Assembly (NCBI GenBank): GCA_029974875.1
Contig: JARKQP010000257.1
Coordinates: forward strand, 1 to 6,679
Direction of reading: 5' to 3'
DNA from: Mobilitalea sp.
GTDB lineage: Bacteria; Bacillota_A; Clostridia; Lachnospirales; Lachnospiraceae
Length of the DNA: 6,679 nucleotides
Shown here: piece after piece, positions 1-4,269 of the stretch
Layout: every line of letters starts with the position of its first letter
Numbering within the stretch: the first letter of the stretch is position 1
Position numbers and translations under genes: made by a program
Notes under the pieces: generated by a model
What the model was told of the DNA's origin: nothing
The model's database searches: none
What the model saw: the letters and a program-made list of their open reading frames with translations, nothing else

Positions 1-308
1 AGAAGGCCTCCCATATCTGCAAGGCGGTGACCCGAATCCATAATATTCTCTGCATCTGCAGTGAGCTTGCCGTCAAGCATTTGCCCCTTTAATACCGAGT
101 CCCCCAAATAGATCAGTTCCATGTTATGTTTGTCCCTTTGGATCAAGTAGGTGGGGAAGATGCTGTCCAACTGACCGAGCAGCTGCATATGTAAGGTAAT
201 TTTCAGCTGCCCATTCTTTGACTCGATCCGGGCATATCCCACATTTCTCCTCTTCACGCCATTTTCATATTGGTACATATAAGAAATCATCCTTTTATAA
301 TCAGCCAT
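1..308 (-). CDS. DUF6128-like hypothetical protein, N-terminal part only
   Basis: The gene reads leftwards from an ATG at 308-306 and leaves the window without a stop, so only about 102 residues are visible. The protein starts MADYKRMISYMYQYENGVKR and continues with an alternating, beta-rich pattern (VGYARIESKNGQLKITLHMQ). This resembles the N-terminal domain of Lachnospiraceae proteins annotated as DUF6128, whose function is unknown; that is a match from memory, not a search. The start is supported by a GAGGGAG ribosome binding site a few bases upstream of the ATG. No signal peptide or membrane segment is visible in this part. It lies downstream of rsmA on the same strand, but a terminator and about 350 nt separate them, so it is probably transcribed on its own. 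I see no convincing promoter close to it. Confidence 0.75.
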   Translation of the reverse strand, partial: MADYKRMISYMYQYENGVKRRNVGYARIESKNGQLKITLHMQLLGQLDSIFPTYLIQRDKHNMELIYLGDSVLKGQMLDGKLTADAENIMDSGHRLADMGGL

Positions 309-368
309 AGCCACTCCCTCGCTTTCCTATCCCAAACCGGATTGTTTCCTAATTCTATTCAATATATT

Positions 369-416
369 CTAGTGGAAGCGGCAATATTCCTCTGTAATCA
401 TCCATTCATCCCGCAA
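369..416 (-). CDS. possible 15-residue ORF with strong ribosome binding site
   Basis: A TTG codon at 416-414 is preceded by a perfect AGGAGG (plus-strand 424-429) at a spacing of 7 nt. The frame reads MRDEWMITEEYCRFH and stops with TAG at 371-369. It lies in the gap between rsmA and the DUF6128-like gene, 60 nt before the latter. The only support is the quality of the ribosome binding site and its spacing; a peptide this short cannot be judged by composition. It could be a real small protein, a leader for the downstream gene, or the remnant start of a lost gene. Confidence 0.2.
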   Translation of the reverse strand: MRDEWMITEEYCRFH

Positions 417-460
417 ACTTTACCCTCCTTTTGAATTATGCTCTACGGGATGTTATCTTC

Positions 461-489
461 TTGACGGTTTACATGCCATTCTATTTAAT
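461..489 (+). promoter_or_regulatory. possible plus-strand sigma-A promoter antisense to rsmA
   Basis: TTGACG (461-466) and TTTAAT (484-489) are separated by exactly 17 nt, each one base from consensus. Transcription would begin near 496 and run rightwards into rsmA on its antisense strand. No plus-strand gene follows. The predicted start falls in a small AACCCC/GGGGTT hairpin (491-513). It could give an antisense or small RNA, or be a chance match in AT-rich intergenic DNA. Confidence 0.3.
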
Positions 490-521
490 TAACCCCTAGT
501 TGAAATGGGGGTTTACCTATA

Positions 522-575
522 TATTATAAAAGGTCTTCCCGGCTGCAGCTTAACTGCATTCCAGGAAAACCTCTT
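522..575 (-). terminator. intrinsic terminator downstream of rsmA
   Basis: Read on the minus strand, the arm AGGTTTTCC (plus 572-564) pairs with GGAAGACCT (plus 539-531), with one T-G wobble. The stem can be lengthened outward by a wobble and two A-T pairs. A smaller TGCAG/CTGCA stem (554-558 with 544-548) sits inside it. The stem runs into TTTATAATATAT, an AT-rich tract typical of a rho-independent terminator. Read on the plus strand one pair becomes a C-A mismatch, so the signal favours the minus direction. It probably ends the tatD-rsmA transcript. Confidence 0.7.
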
Positions 576-633
576 CCATAATCTTTTAATTTCTCATGTT
601 TATCCACACTGCCCCTGTTTTTCCGGTAAGATT

Positions 634-659
634 TCCACAAAATAACCCTTCTTTGTGGA
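634..659 (-). other. stem-loop just after rsmA stop codon
   Basis: TCCACAAA (634-641) and TTTGTGGA (652-659) form a perfect 8-bp stem with a 10-nt loop, starting 2 nt after the rsmA stop. No T-tract follows on the minus strand, so it is more likely a 3'-end protecting or pausing hairpin than the terminator itself. The real terminator appears to be about 60 nt further on. Confidence 0.4.
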
Positions 660-661
660 TT

Positions 662-1537
662 TCATCCCAGTTTGTCTGCGGATAACTCCTCTGCCAACGC
701 GGCAAACTGCTTCAAGGTTAATGCTTCACCCCTGACGTTCTCCGATATATCCAGCCGCCCTAGAGCCTTTATGATCTCCTCCTTTGGGAAGGATAGCTCG
801 GGCGAATTGTTAAGCCCATTGACAAGTGTCTTCCGTCTTTGGTTAAAGGAAGCCCGTATCATTCTAAACAGTAATTTCTCATCCTTAACCTGGACCGGGG
901 GAGTCTCATGCAGTGTCAGGCTAATGACCGCGGAACCCACATTCGGTCTTGGCATAAAACAGTTCGGCGGAACATTGGCAGCAATATAAGGCTCAGCATA
1001 ATACTGTACCGCGAGGGATAAGGCTCCATAATCCTTTCCTCCGGGAGCCGCCTGCATACGGTCAGCTACCTCTTTTTGCACCATAACTGTAATGTTCGTT
1101 AATGGCAGCTGCTTCTCAAACAAATCCATAATAATCGGTGTTGTAATGTAATAGGGAAGATTTGCCACTACCTTGATGGGCTTTCCTTGGTTCCTCTCCG
1201 CCACCAGGGCATTCAAATCCAGCTTCAGGATATCATTGTTGATTACAGTTACATTATCATAATCTGACAGGGTATCCTCCAAAATCGGAATTAACATCCG
1301 GTCAATCTCAACCGCTACAACCTCCCGCGCATTTTCACAGAGGTATTGGGTCAGCGTGCCGATTCCCGGACCGATCTCCAGAACAAAATCCTCCTTCGTA
1401 ATATCAGCCGCGCGAATAATCTTATCCAGCACATGGGTGTCAATTAAGAAGTTCTGCCCGAATTTCTTCTGGAATACGAACTTATATTTATTTAAAATTT
1501 CTATTGTGTTTTTGGGATTTCCTAATTTATTTTGCAT
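662..1537 (-). CDS. rsmA: 16S rRNA (adenine1518/adenine1519-N6)-dimethyltransferase RsmA
   Basis: RsmA (KsgA) is a cytoplasmic enzyme that uses S-adenosylmethionine to dimethylate two adjacent adenines in the terminal helix of 16S rRNA during late small-subunit maturation; its loss gives kasugamycin resistance. The 291-residue length is normal. Visible motifs are the N-terminal KKFGQNFLID (24-33), the SAM-binding motif I VLEIGPGIGTLT (52-63), AVEID with the acidic ribose ligand (75-79), NND (100-102), the catalytic NLPYY (126-130), and the C-terminal PRPNVGSAV and FNQRRKTL blocks. The ATG at 1537-1535 has only a weak GGAA site upstream, but the MQNKLGNPKNTIEILNKYKF start matches clostridial homologues. 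It follows tatD and the coiled-coil gene on the same strand and is followed by a hairpin and a terminator. Confidence 0.97.
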   Translation of the reverse strand: MQNKLGNPKNTIEILNKYKFVFQKKFGQNFLIDTHVLDKIIRAADITKEDFVLEIGPGIGTLTQYLCENAREVVAVEIDRMLIPILEDTLSDYDNVTVINNDILKLDLNALVAERNQGKPIKVVANLPYYITTPIIMDLFEKQLPLTNITVMVQKEVADRMQAAPGGKDYGALSLAVQYYAEPYIAANVPPNCFMPRPNVGSAVISLTLHETPPVQVKDEKLLFRMIRASFNQRRKTLVNGLNNSPELSFPKEEIIKALGRLDISENVRGEALTLKQFAALAEELSADKLG

Positions 1538-1567
1538 ATAGTATTTCCATTCTTTTTTTGTTAACTT

Positions 1568-1596
1568 ATGTTAGATCATTATGTGCTAAAAATCAA
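1568..1596 (-). promoter_or_regulatory. possible secondary promoter for rsmA
   Basis: On the minus strand TTGATT (plus 1596-1591) and TAACAT (plus 1573-1568) are 17 nt apart, each matching four of six consensus positions. The site would start transcription about 25 nt upstream of the rsmA ATG. The 158-nt gap between rsmA and the coiled-coil gene makes a separate promoter plausible, but read-through from the tatD promoter may be enough. Confidence 0.3.
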
Positions 1597-1695
1597 CAAA
1601 ATGTATATGTTCTCTTGTTACCCTGGTCATTATTGGCTGAGATGTCTTTGCCATCCAATCCAAAGGGAAGGACGTTGGCAAGCCCGACCTTTCTG

Positions 1696-1893
1696 TTATC
1701 CTATTTTCTTTGCTAAGTCATCTGTCCGTCTAATCAATATTTCATGCACCCGTTCAACCTCATCAAAAATCATACCATCCATTGCTTTTAATTCTGCCGT
1801 GTCTTTCATTTGCTGTCTTTTTAAAGCTTTTACATCCTTTTCAAGATCTGTTACCTTTTCAAGTATCAAATCAAGTTTTTCTGCATCTGTCAT
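1696..1893 (-). CDS. small coiled-coil hypothetical protein (65 aa)
   Basis: The protein begins MTDAEKLDLILEKVTDLEKD and shows heptad spacing of Leu, Ile and Val through most of its length, with many Lys, Glu and Asp, so it should be a soluble alpha-helical coiled coil. There is no signal peptide, membrane helix or catalytic motif. A perfect AAGGAGG lies 8 nt before the ATG, which makes expression likely. Short proteins with this MTDxEKLDLxLEK start are frequent in Clostridia and have no known role (family knowledge from memory). It occupies the place between tatD and rsmA where rnmV is usually found; it has no resemblance to that Toprim enzyme. Confidence 0.75.
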   Translation of the reverse strand: MTDAEKLDLILEKVTDLEKDVKALKRQQMKDTAELKAMDGMIFDEVERVHEILIRRTDDLAKKIG

Positions 1894-1977
1894 ATTGTTT
1901 TACCTCCTTCTTCTATATCTTACTTGATTAAGTCTTGTCTTTTTTAACTTTCTTAGTCATAAAGTAAGTAAATTTGG

Positions 1978-2757
1978 TTACCCTTCAATAGGTATTAACC
2001 GGTAAAACCTCTTCGCATTCTCCTGCGTAACCTGCAATACCGTCTCATAATCAACCTGCTTAATCCGGGCAATTTCCTGGGCTACGTAGGTCAGATTCAG
2101 CGAAGTATTCCTCTTGCCCCTATGGGGCACTGGGGATAGGTAAGGGCTGTCCGTCTCTAATACCAGCCTCTCTAAAGGTGCATATTCCACGACCTCCTTC
2201 AGCTTCTTCCCGTTGGTAAAGGTTACCACCCCGCCGATTCCCAGATAGAAATCCATATTCAGATATTGTCTTGCCTGCTCCACGCCATATCCAAAGCAAT
2301 GGATGATTGCACCCAGCTCATCCGCCCTCGCTTCCTTTAGCATATTGTAGGTGTCATTAGCTGCATCCCTGCTATGAATGATTAGCGGAAGGTTTAATTC
2401 CCTTGCCAGCCCTATCTGCCGTTCAAACCATTGCTTCTGAATAGGTCTGTCCGGGGTATCCCAATAATAATCCAGACCGATTTCTCCAATTGCCAGATTC
2501 TTTGGGTGCTTCGCCTTTTCCTTAAGCCAGGCTAATACCTCCTCATTCAATTCTGCCGTACTGCTCGGGTGAACACCGACTGTAGCATAAACAAAGGTAT
2601 ATTTGTCAGCCAGGGCTAATACCTTATCTACCGATCCAACCTCAGAGCCTATATTTACTACGTAACTGATCCCTTTCCCAGGAAAGCTCTCCAGCAGCTC
2701 ATCCCGGTCTATGTCAAATGCCTCATCATCATAATGGGCGTGTGTTTCAAATATCAT
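1978..2757 (-). CDS. tatD: TatD-family metal-dependent hydrolase (DNase)
   Basis: TatD proteins are cytoplasmic TIM-barrel hydrolases of the amidohydrolase superfamily with metal-dependent DNase activity, linked to 3'-5' exonuclease repair functions. The 259-residue length is typical. Metal ligands can be placed at H6 and H8 (THAHYDD), E92 (GEIGLDYYWD), H128 (LIIHSRDA), H153 (IIHCFGYG) and D203 (ETDSPYLSP), and the PHRGKRN block follows. The ATG at 2757-2755 has an AGAGGA site about 8 nt upstream and the start MIFETHAHYDDEAFD fits the family. It is the first gene of the minus-strand unit tatD - coiled coil - rsmA and has a promoter at 2893-2921. The usual upstream neighbour metG/metS is not present in the window. 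Confidence 0.95.
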   Translation of the reverse strand: MIFETHAHYDDEAFDIDRDELLESFPGKGISYVVNIGSEVGSVDKVLALADKYTFVYATVGVHPSSTAELNEEVLAWLKEKAKHPKNLAIGEIGLDYYWDTPDRPIQKQWFERQIGLARELNLPLIIHSRDAANDTYNMLKEARADELGAIIHCFGYGVEQARQYLNMDFYLGIGGVVTFTNGKKLKEVVEYAPLERLVLETDSPYLSPVPHRGKRNTSLNLTYVAQEIARIKQVDYETVLQVTQENAKRFYRLIPIEG

Positions 2758-2800
2758 AATCTGTCCTCTTATTTCTTTTGTTTGCTTAGAACGTGTCTGG

Positions 2801-2838
2801 AAACTGCTTGTGCCGGGTCAAACTGCTTATGCCAAGCC
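2801..2838. repeat. 19-nt tandem repeat, two units
   Basis: AAACTGCTTGTGCCGGGTC (2801-2819) is followed directly by AAACTGCTTATGCCAAGCC (2820-2838), identical at 15 of 19 positions, and a third partial unit (AAACAGC) starts at 2839. The repeat lies in the predicted 5' untranslated region of tatD. No function is evident; it may be a slippage product or a protein-binding site. Confidence 0.55.
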
Positions 2839-2892
2839 AAACAGCACAATGAGTTTCAGATACACCTTGGGTACTTTTCTTGTCTGGCTCTC

Positions 2893-2921
2893 ATTATACA
2901 CCAGCCTGACGGCTATTTCAA
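2893..2921 (-). promoter_or_regulatory. sigma-A promoter for the tatD unit
   Basis: On the minus strand TTGAAA (plus 2921-2916) and a perfect TATAAT (plus 2898-2893) are exactly 17 nt apart. The transcript would start near 2886 and give a leader of about 130 nt before the tatD ATG at 2757. This is one of the two best promoter matches in the window and the direction fits tatD. Confidence 0.65.
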
Positions 2922-2925
2922 CACA

Positions 2926-2996
2926 GGAAAGACAGGGATACCAAAGTGGTTGCCAGCATAACATAACATCCGGCATGCTGAATATCCCTGTCTTCC
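2926..2996. repeat. inverted repeat between doubtful ORF and tatD promoter
   Basis: GGAAAGACAGGGATA (2926-2940) is matched by TATCCCTGTCTTCC (2983-2996): a perfect 10-bp core plus four more pairs after a one-base bulge, around a 42-nt interior. The interior contains a further CAGCAT/ATGCTG pairing. The repeat starts 8 nt after the stop of the minus-strand frame ending at 3005 and ends 4 nt before the -35 box of the tatD promoter. It could be a terminator lacking a good T-tract, or a bipartite operator. Confidence 0.6.
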
Positions 2997-3004
2997 TAAC
3001 CCTG

Positions 3005-3412
3005 TCACTCGTCCTTGTATTTAAAATTCTGCCTCCCTACACCCTCTTGCTTTACATTATGGTGTTGGTTCTGATTTTCTGGCTTAACAGAGTTTGTGAC
3101 AGTATTGAATTTTTCCTGCTGCTTTTTCTGATGTTTTTTCTCGTCTTTTTCCTTATTCATAATGTTGTCCATGCACGTCACCGCCATTACGGGCATTGCC
3201 CTTACACTGCATAAATCACCATATACGTGCCGGCATGGATCCGGTCCCTCCTTTCGCTTATTTAATTTTTTAATCTTATCTCCCACCATTTCAATGCAGT
3301 CTTGCTGCATTCCCGCTGATACTGCTGCTTTCAGCAACGTTTCCCAGCTACTAGATAGTATTGGAAGCTTTCCCTGATTTATGTATTCATTTGTATTGAA
3401 CGCAAAATACAT
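3005..3412 (-). CDS. doubtful hypothetical ORF, possibly a chimeric remnant
   Basis: An open frame of about 135 codons runs from ATG 3412-3410 (a TTG at 3421 is also possible) to TGA at 3007-3005. No ribosome binding site supports either start. It falls into three parts. The first 55 or so residues (MYFAFNTNEYINQG, then SSSWETLLKAAVSAGMQQD) look like genuine helical protein. The middle (GPDPCRHVYGDLC, then AMPVMAVTCMD) lies inside the repeated element at 3158-3311 and reappears in the other copy in the same frame. The last 51 residues from MNKEKDEKK at 3160 are rich in Lys, Gln and Asn. Translation may really start within the element at 3172 or 3160, giving a small basic protein. No function can be assigned. 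Confidence 0.35.
   Translation of the reverse strand: MYFAFNTNEYINQGKLPILSSSWETLLKAAVSAGMQQDCIEMVGDKIKKLNKRKEGPDPCRHVYGDLCSVRAMPVMAVTCMDNIMNKEKDEKKHQKKQQEKFNTVTNSVKPENQNQHHNVKQEGVGRQNFKYKDE
3158..3311 (-). repeat. repeated structured element, copy 1 (inverted relative to copy 2)
   Basis: Read on the minus strand this copy has, in order: a perfect hairpin AATGCAG/CTGCATT (3293-3299 with 3305-3311), an AT-rich spacer, GAAAGGAGG, the block GGGACCGGATCCATGCC (plus 3248-3232), the hairpin GGGCAATGCCC (plus 3201-3191), the block GCATGGACA (plus 3174-3166), and an ATG at 3160. The same items occur in the same order and similar spacing on the plus strand at 4120-4261. The frame that starts at the conserved ATG (3236) reads MPARIW and meets a TGA at 3218-3216; beyond it the same frame stays open to a TAA overlapping ATG 3160. 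The origin and function of the element are unknown to me. Confidence 0.75.
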
Positions 3413-3466
3413 CCGCAGCAATAGGTATAGCTTCTAACCCCGATGCAAAGCTGGAATAAAATATCC

Positions 3467-3497
3467 GCAACATAGGTTTCATTTTCTGCAACATAGG
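3467..3497 (+). promoter_or_regulatory. LytTR-type operator: two direct repeats, 21-bp period
   Basis: GCAACATAGG occurs at 3467-3476 and again, identical, at 3488-3497, so the repeat period is 21 bp, two turns of the helix. LytTR DNA-binding domains (AgrA, ComE and relatives) bind pairs of short direct repeats at this spacing, usually just upstream of the -35 box. Here the second repeat ends 9 nt before the -35 hexamer of the lytTR promoter. A weaker third match, GCAAAGCTGG, begins at 3445, 22 bp before the first. The likely ligand is the LytTR protein encoded directly downstream, giving autoregulation (inference). Confidence 0.65.
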
Positions 3498-3506
3498 CTG
3501 GAAAGC

Positions 3507-3535
3507 TTGAAAATAAATGGTAGAATAAGTATATT
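3507..3535 (+). promoter_or_regulatory. sigma-A promoter of the lytTR-ABC operon
   Basis: TTGAAA (3507-3512) and TATATT (3530-3535) are exactly 17 nt apart, each one base from consensus. Transcription would start near 3542, about 18 nt before the TTG start of lytTR. This excludes the ATG at 3539 as the real start, since it would lie at or before the transcript's 5' end. Confidence 0.7.
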
Positions 3536-3559
3536 GAAATGGAAATGGAGGTGCACCGT

Positions 3560-4015
3560 TTGAAGATACACATTAACGAAGATCCCGGGCTGAAGGAGAC
3601 CGAAATCACGGTCAGCTGCAACAAAATCAGCACCGAGGTTGAAAAGATCATCTCAATGCTACGGGTTCTGGACTTAAAGCTTACCGGAAAAAAAGATGAC
3701 CAGACTTACATACTGGATGCATCCAAGGTACTCTATATTGACACGGTGGATAAAAAAACCTTCTTTTATACTAAAAAAGATATTTATGAAACAGATTTAA
3801 AATTATATGAGCTGGAGGAGCAGCTTGCCGCCCTGGACTTTATCCGGGCAAACAAATCCTGTATCCTTAACTTCAACCAAATTATCTCCATTAAAGCAGA
3901 TATTGACGGTAAACTTCTTGTCACGATGAGCAACCAGGAAAAATTATTCGTATCAAGACAATACGCACCTGTAATTAAGAAAAAACTGGGGGTAAAGTGT
4001 GAAGAGAAATTCTAA
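3560..4015 (+). CDS. LytTR-family DNA-binding transcriptional regulator
   Basis: A 151-residue protein with a C-terminal LytTR domain at about residues 48-143: YILDASKVLYIDTVDKKTFF, then ELEEQLAALDFIRANKSCIL, then NQIISI and LFVSRQYAPVIKKKLG. LytTR domains bind DNA through a ten-stranded beta fold. There is no receiver domain, so this is not a classical two-component response regulator. The TTG at 3560 is chosen because GGAGGTG (3547-3553) lies 6 nt upstream and the start MKIHINEDPGLKETEI resembles related regulators; the in-frame ATG at 3539 sits too close to the -10 box. A LytTR-type operator lies upstream. In streptococcal LytTR systems such as HdrRM and BrsRM a membrane protein from the same operon restrains the regulator; the DUF3021 protein here may do likewise (inference). 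Confidence 0.92.
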   Translation: MKIHINEDPGLKETEITVSCNKISTEVEKIISMLRVLDLKLTGKKDDQTYILDASKVLYIDTVDKKTFFYTKKDIYETDLKLYELEEQLAALDFIRANKSCILNFNQIISIKADIDGKLLVTMSNQEKLFVSRQYAPVIKKKLGVKCEEKF

Positions 4016-4037
4016 GGCGCCAAAAGACGCCACCTAA
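3999..4037 (+). pseudogene. possible vestigial start of the DUF3021 gene (12 codons)
   Basis: A GTG at 3999, with GGGGGT (3988-3993) 5 nt upstream, opens a frame overlapping the end of lytTR and reading VKRNSKAPKDAT before TAA at 4035-4037. In related operons the membrane-protein gene usually begins right at the end of the regulator gene. This may therefore be the original start, cut off by the structured insert that follows; the DUF3021 sequence resumes near 4262 with KHNAFFQF. It could equally be a chance frame. Confidence 0.3.
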
Positions 4038-4136
4038 GAATTTCTAAAACTCCACAAATGGAATACGATGTATTCCATTAGGAAGAACGCAAAGGCAGCG
4101 TTCTTCCCAATTATGTTTGTGCTGCCTATGGCAGCA
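4005..4136 (+). other. array of four stem-loops in the lytTR-DUF3021 spacer
   Basis: Four hairpins follow each other closely. The first pairs AGAAATTCT (4005-4013) with AGAATTTCT (4037-4045), with an inner GGCG/CGCC stem, and encloses the lytTR stop codon. The second is a perfect 10-bp stem, AATGGAATAC (4057-4066) with GTATTCCATT (4070-4079), loop GAT. The third is a perfect 10-bp stem, GGAAGAACGC (4081-4090) with GCGTTCTTCC (4098-4107). The fourth is TGCTGCC (4120-4126) with GGCAGCA (4130-4136). None is followed by a T-tract, so they are not ordinary terminators. They could control RNA processing, stability or relative expression within the operon. Confidence 0.75.
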
Positions 4137-4261
4137 TGTCGGGAAGGTCGAAAAAATAGAATTAATAAACGAAAGGGGGACCGGATCCATGCCAGCACTT
4201 TTATGGCGCTTTGTGCGTTATAGGGGCAATGCCCATAATGACAGGCATGGACATGATAATG
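4120..4261 (+). repeat. repeated structured element, copy 2
   Basis: This plus-strand copy matches the minus-strand copy at 3158-3311. Shared items are a leading hairpin, an AT-rich spacer, a purine-rich ribosome binding site (4172-4180), GGGACCGGATCCATGCC (4177-4193), the hairpin GGGCAATGCCC (4224-4234), GCATGGACA (4245-4253), and a final ATG at 4259. Both copies have the same purine-purine mismatch and two A-T pairs below the GGGC/GCCC stem. The hairpins at 4005-4107 have no evident counterpart next to copy 1. The two copies flank lytTR in opposite orientation. Confidence 0.75.
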
Positions 4262-4269
4262 GAACATAA
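4189..4269 (+). CDS. leader ORF (26 aa) upstream of DUF3021 gene
   Basis: An ATG at 4189 lies 8 nt after AAAGGGGGA (4172-4180), the best ribosome binding site between lytTR and the DUF3021 gene. The frame reads MPALLWRFVRYRGNAHNDRH and a few more residues, stopping with TAA at 4267-4269. The DUF3021 ATG at 4259 overlaps its end in another frame, an arrangement that suits translational coupling. The frame in copy 1 is similar (MPARIW, then GNARN after a stop). The peptide is basic and has no recognisable domain. Translation itself is unproven. Confidence 0.4.
   Translation: MPALLWRFVRYRGNAHNDRHGHDNGT

Noticed and set aside
600..608. Perfect DnaA-box 9-mer TTATCCACA, with two two-mismatch matches near 631 and 655
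   Set aside because: A single perfect 9-mer is expected fairly often by chance in a window this size, there is no AT-rich unwinding region or dnaA/dnaN nearby, and the weaker matches are simply arms of the hairpin after rsmA.
1648..1681. TTGCCA/TGGCAA inverted repeat between the coiled-coil gene and rsmA
   Set aside because: Only 6 bp with a 22-nt loop and no T-tract, too weak to call a terminator or riboregulator.
2810..3214. Plus-strand open frame with hydrophobic, membrane-like stretches opposite 3005-3412
   Set aside because: It runs across the tatD promoter and the inverted repeat, has no ribosome binding site, and its hydrophobic part is the complement of a Lys/Gln-rich frame.
3216..3218. 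In-frame TGA of the copy 1 leader as a recoded (selenocysteine or tryptophan) codon
   Set aside because: There is no sign of a recoding signal or altered code; TGA ends tatD-region frames normally (for example rsmA), and copy 2 has CGC here, so a simple mutation or a truly shorter leader explains it.
3539..3559. Seven extra N-terminal codons for LytTR from the ATG at 3539
   Set aside because: The ATG lies 3 nt after the -10 box and would not be in the transcript with a leader; TTG 3560 has an ideal ribosome binding site.
4057..4107. Paired hairpins as a transposon end or CRISPR-like repeat
   Set aside because: The stems differ in sequence from each other, there is no transposase, no regular spacing, and no clear target-site duplication that I can find.
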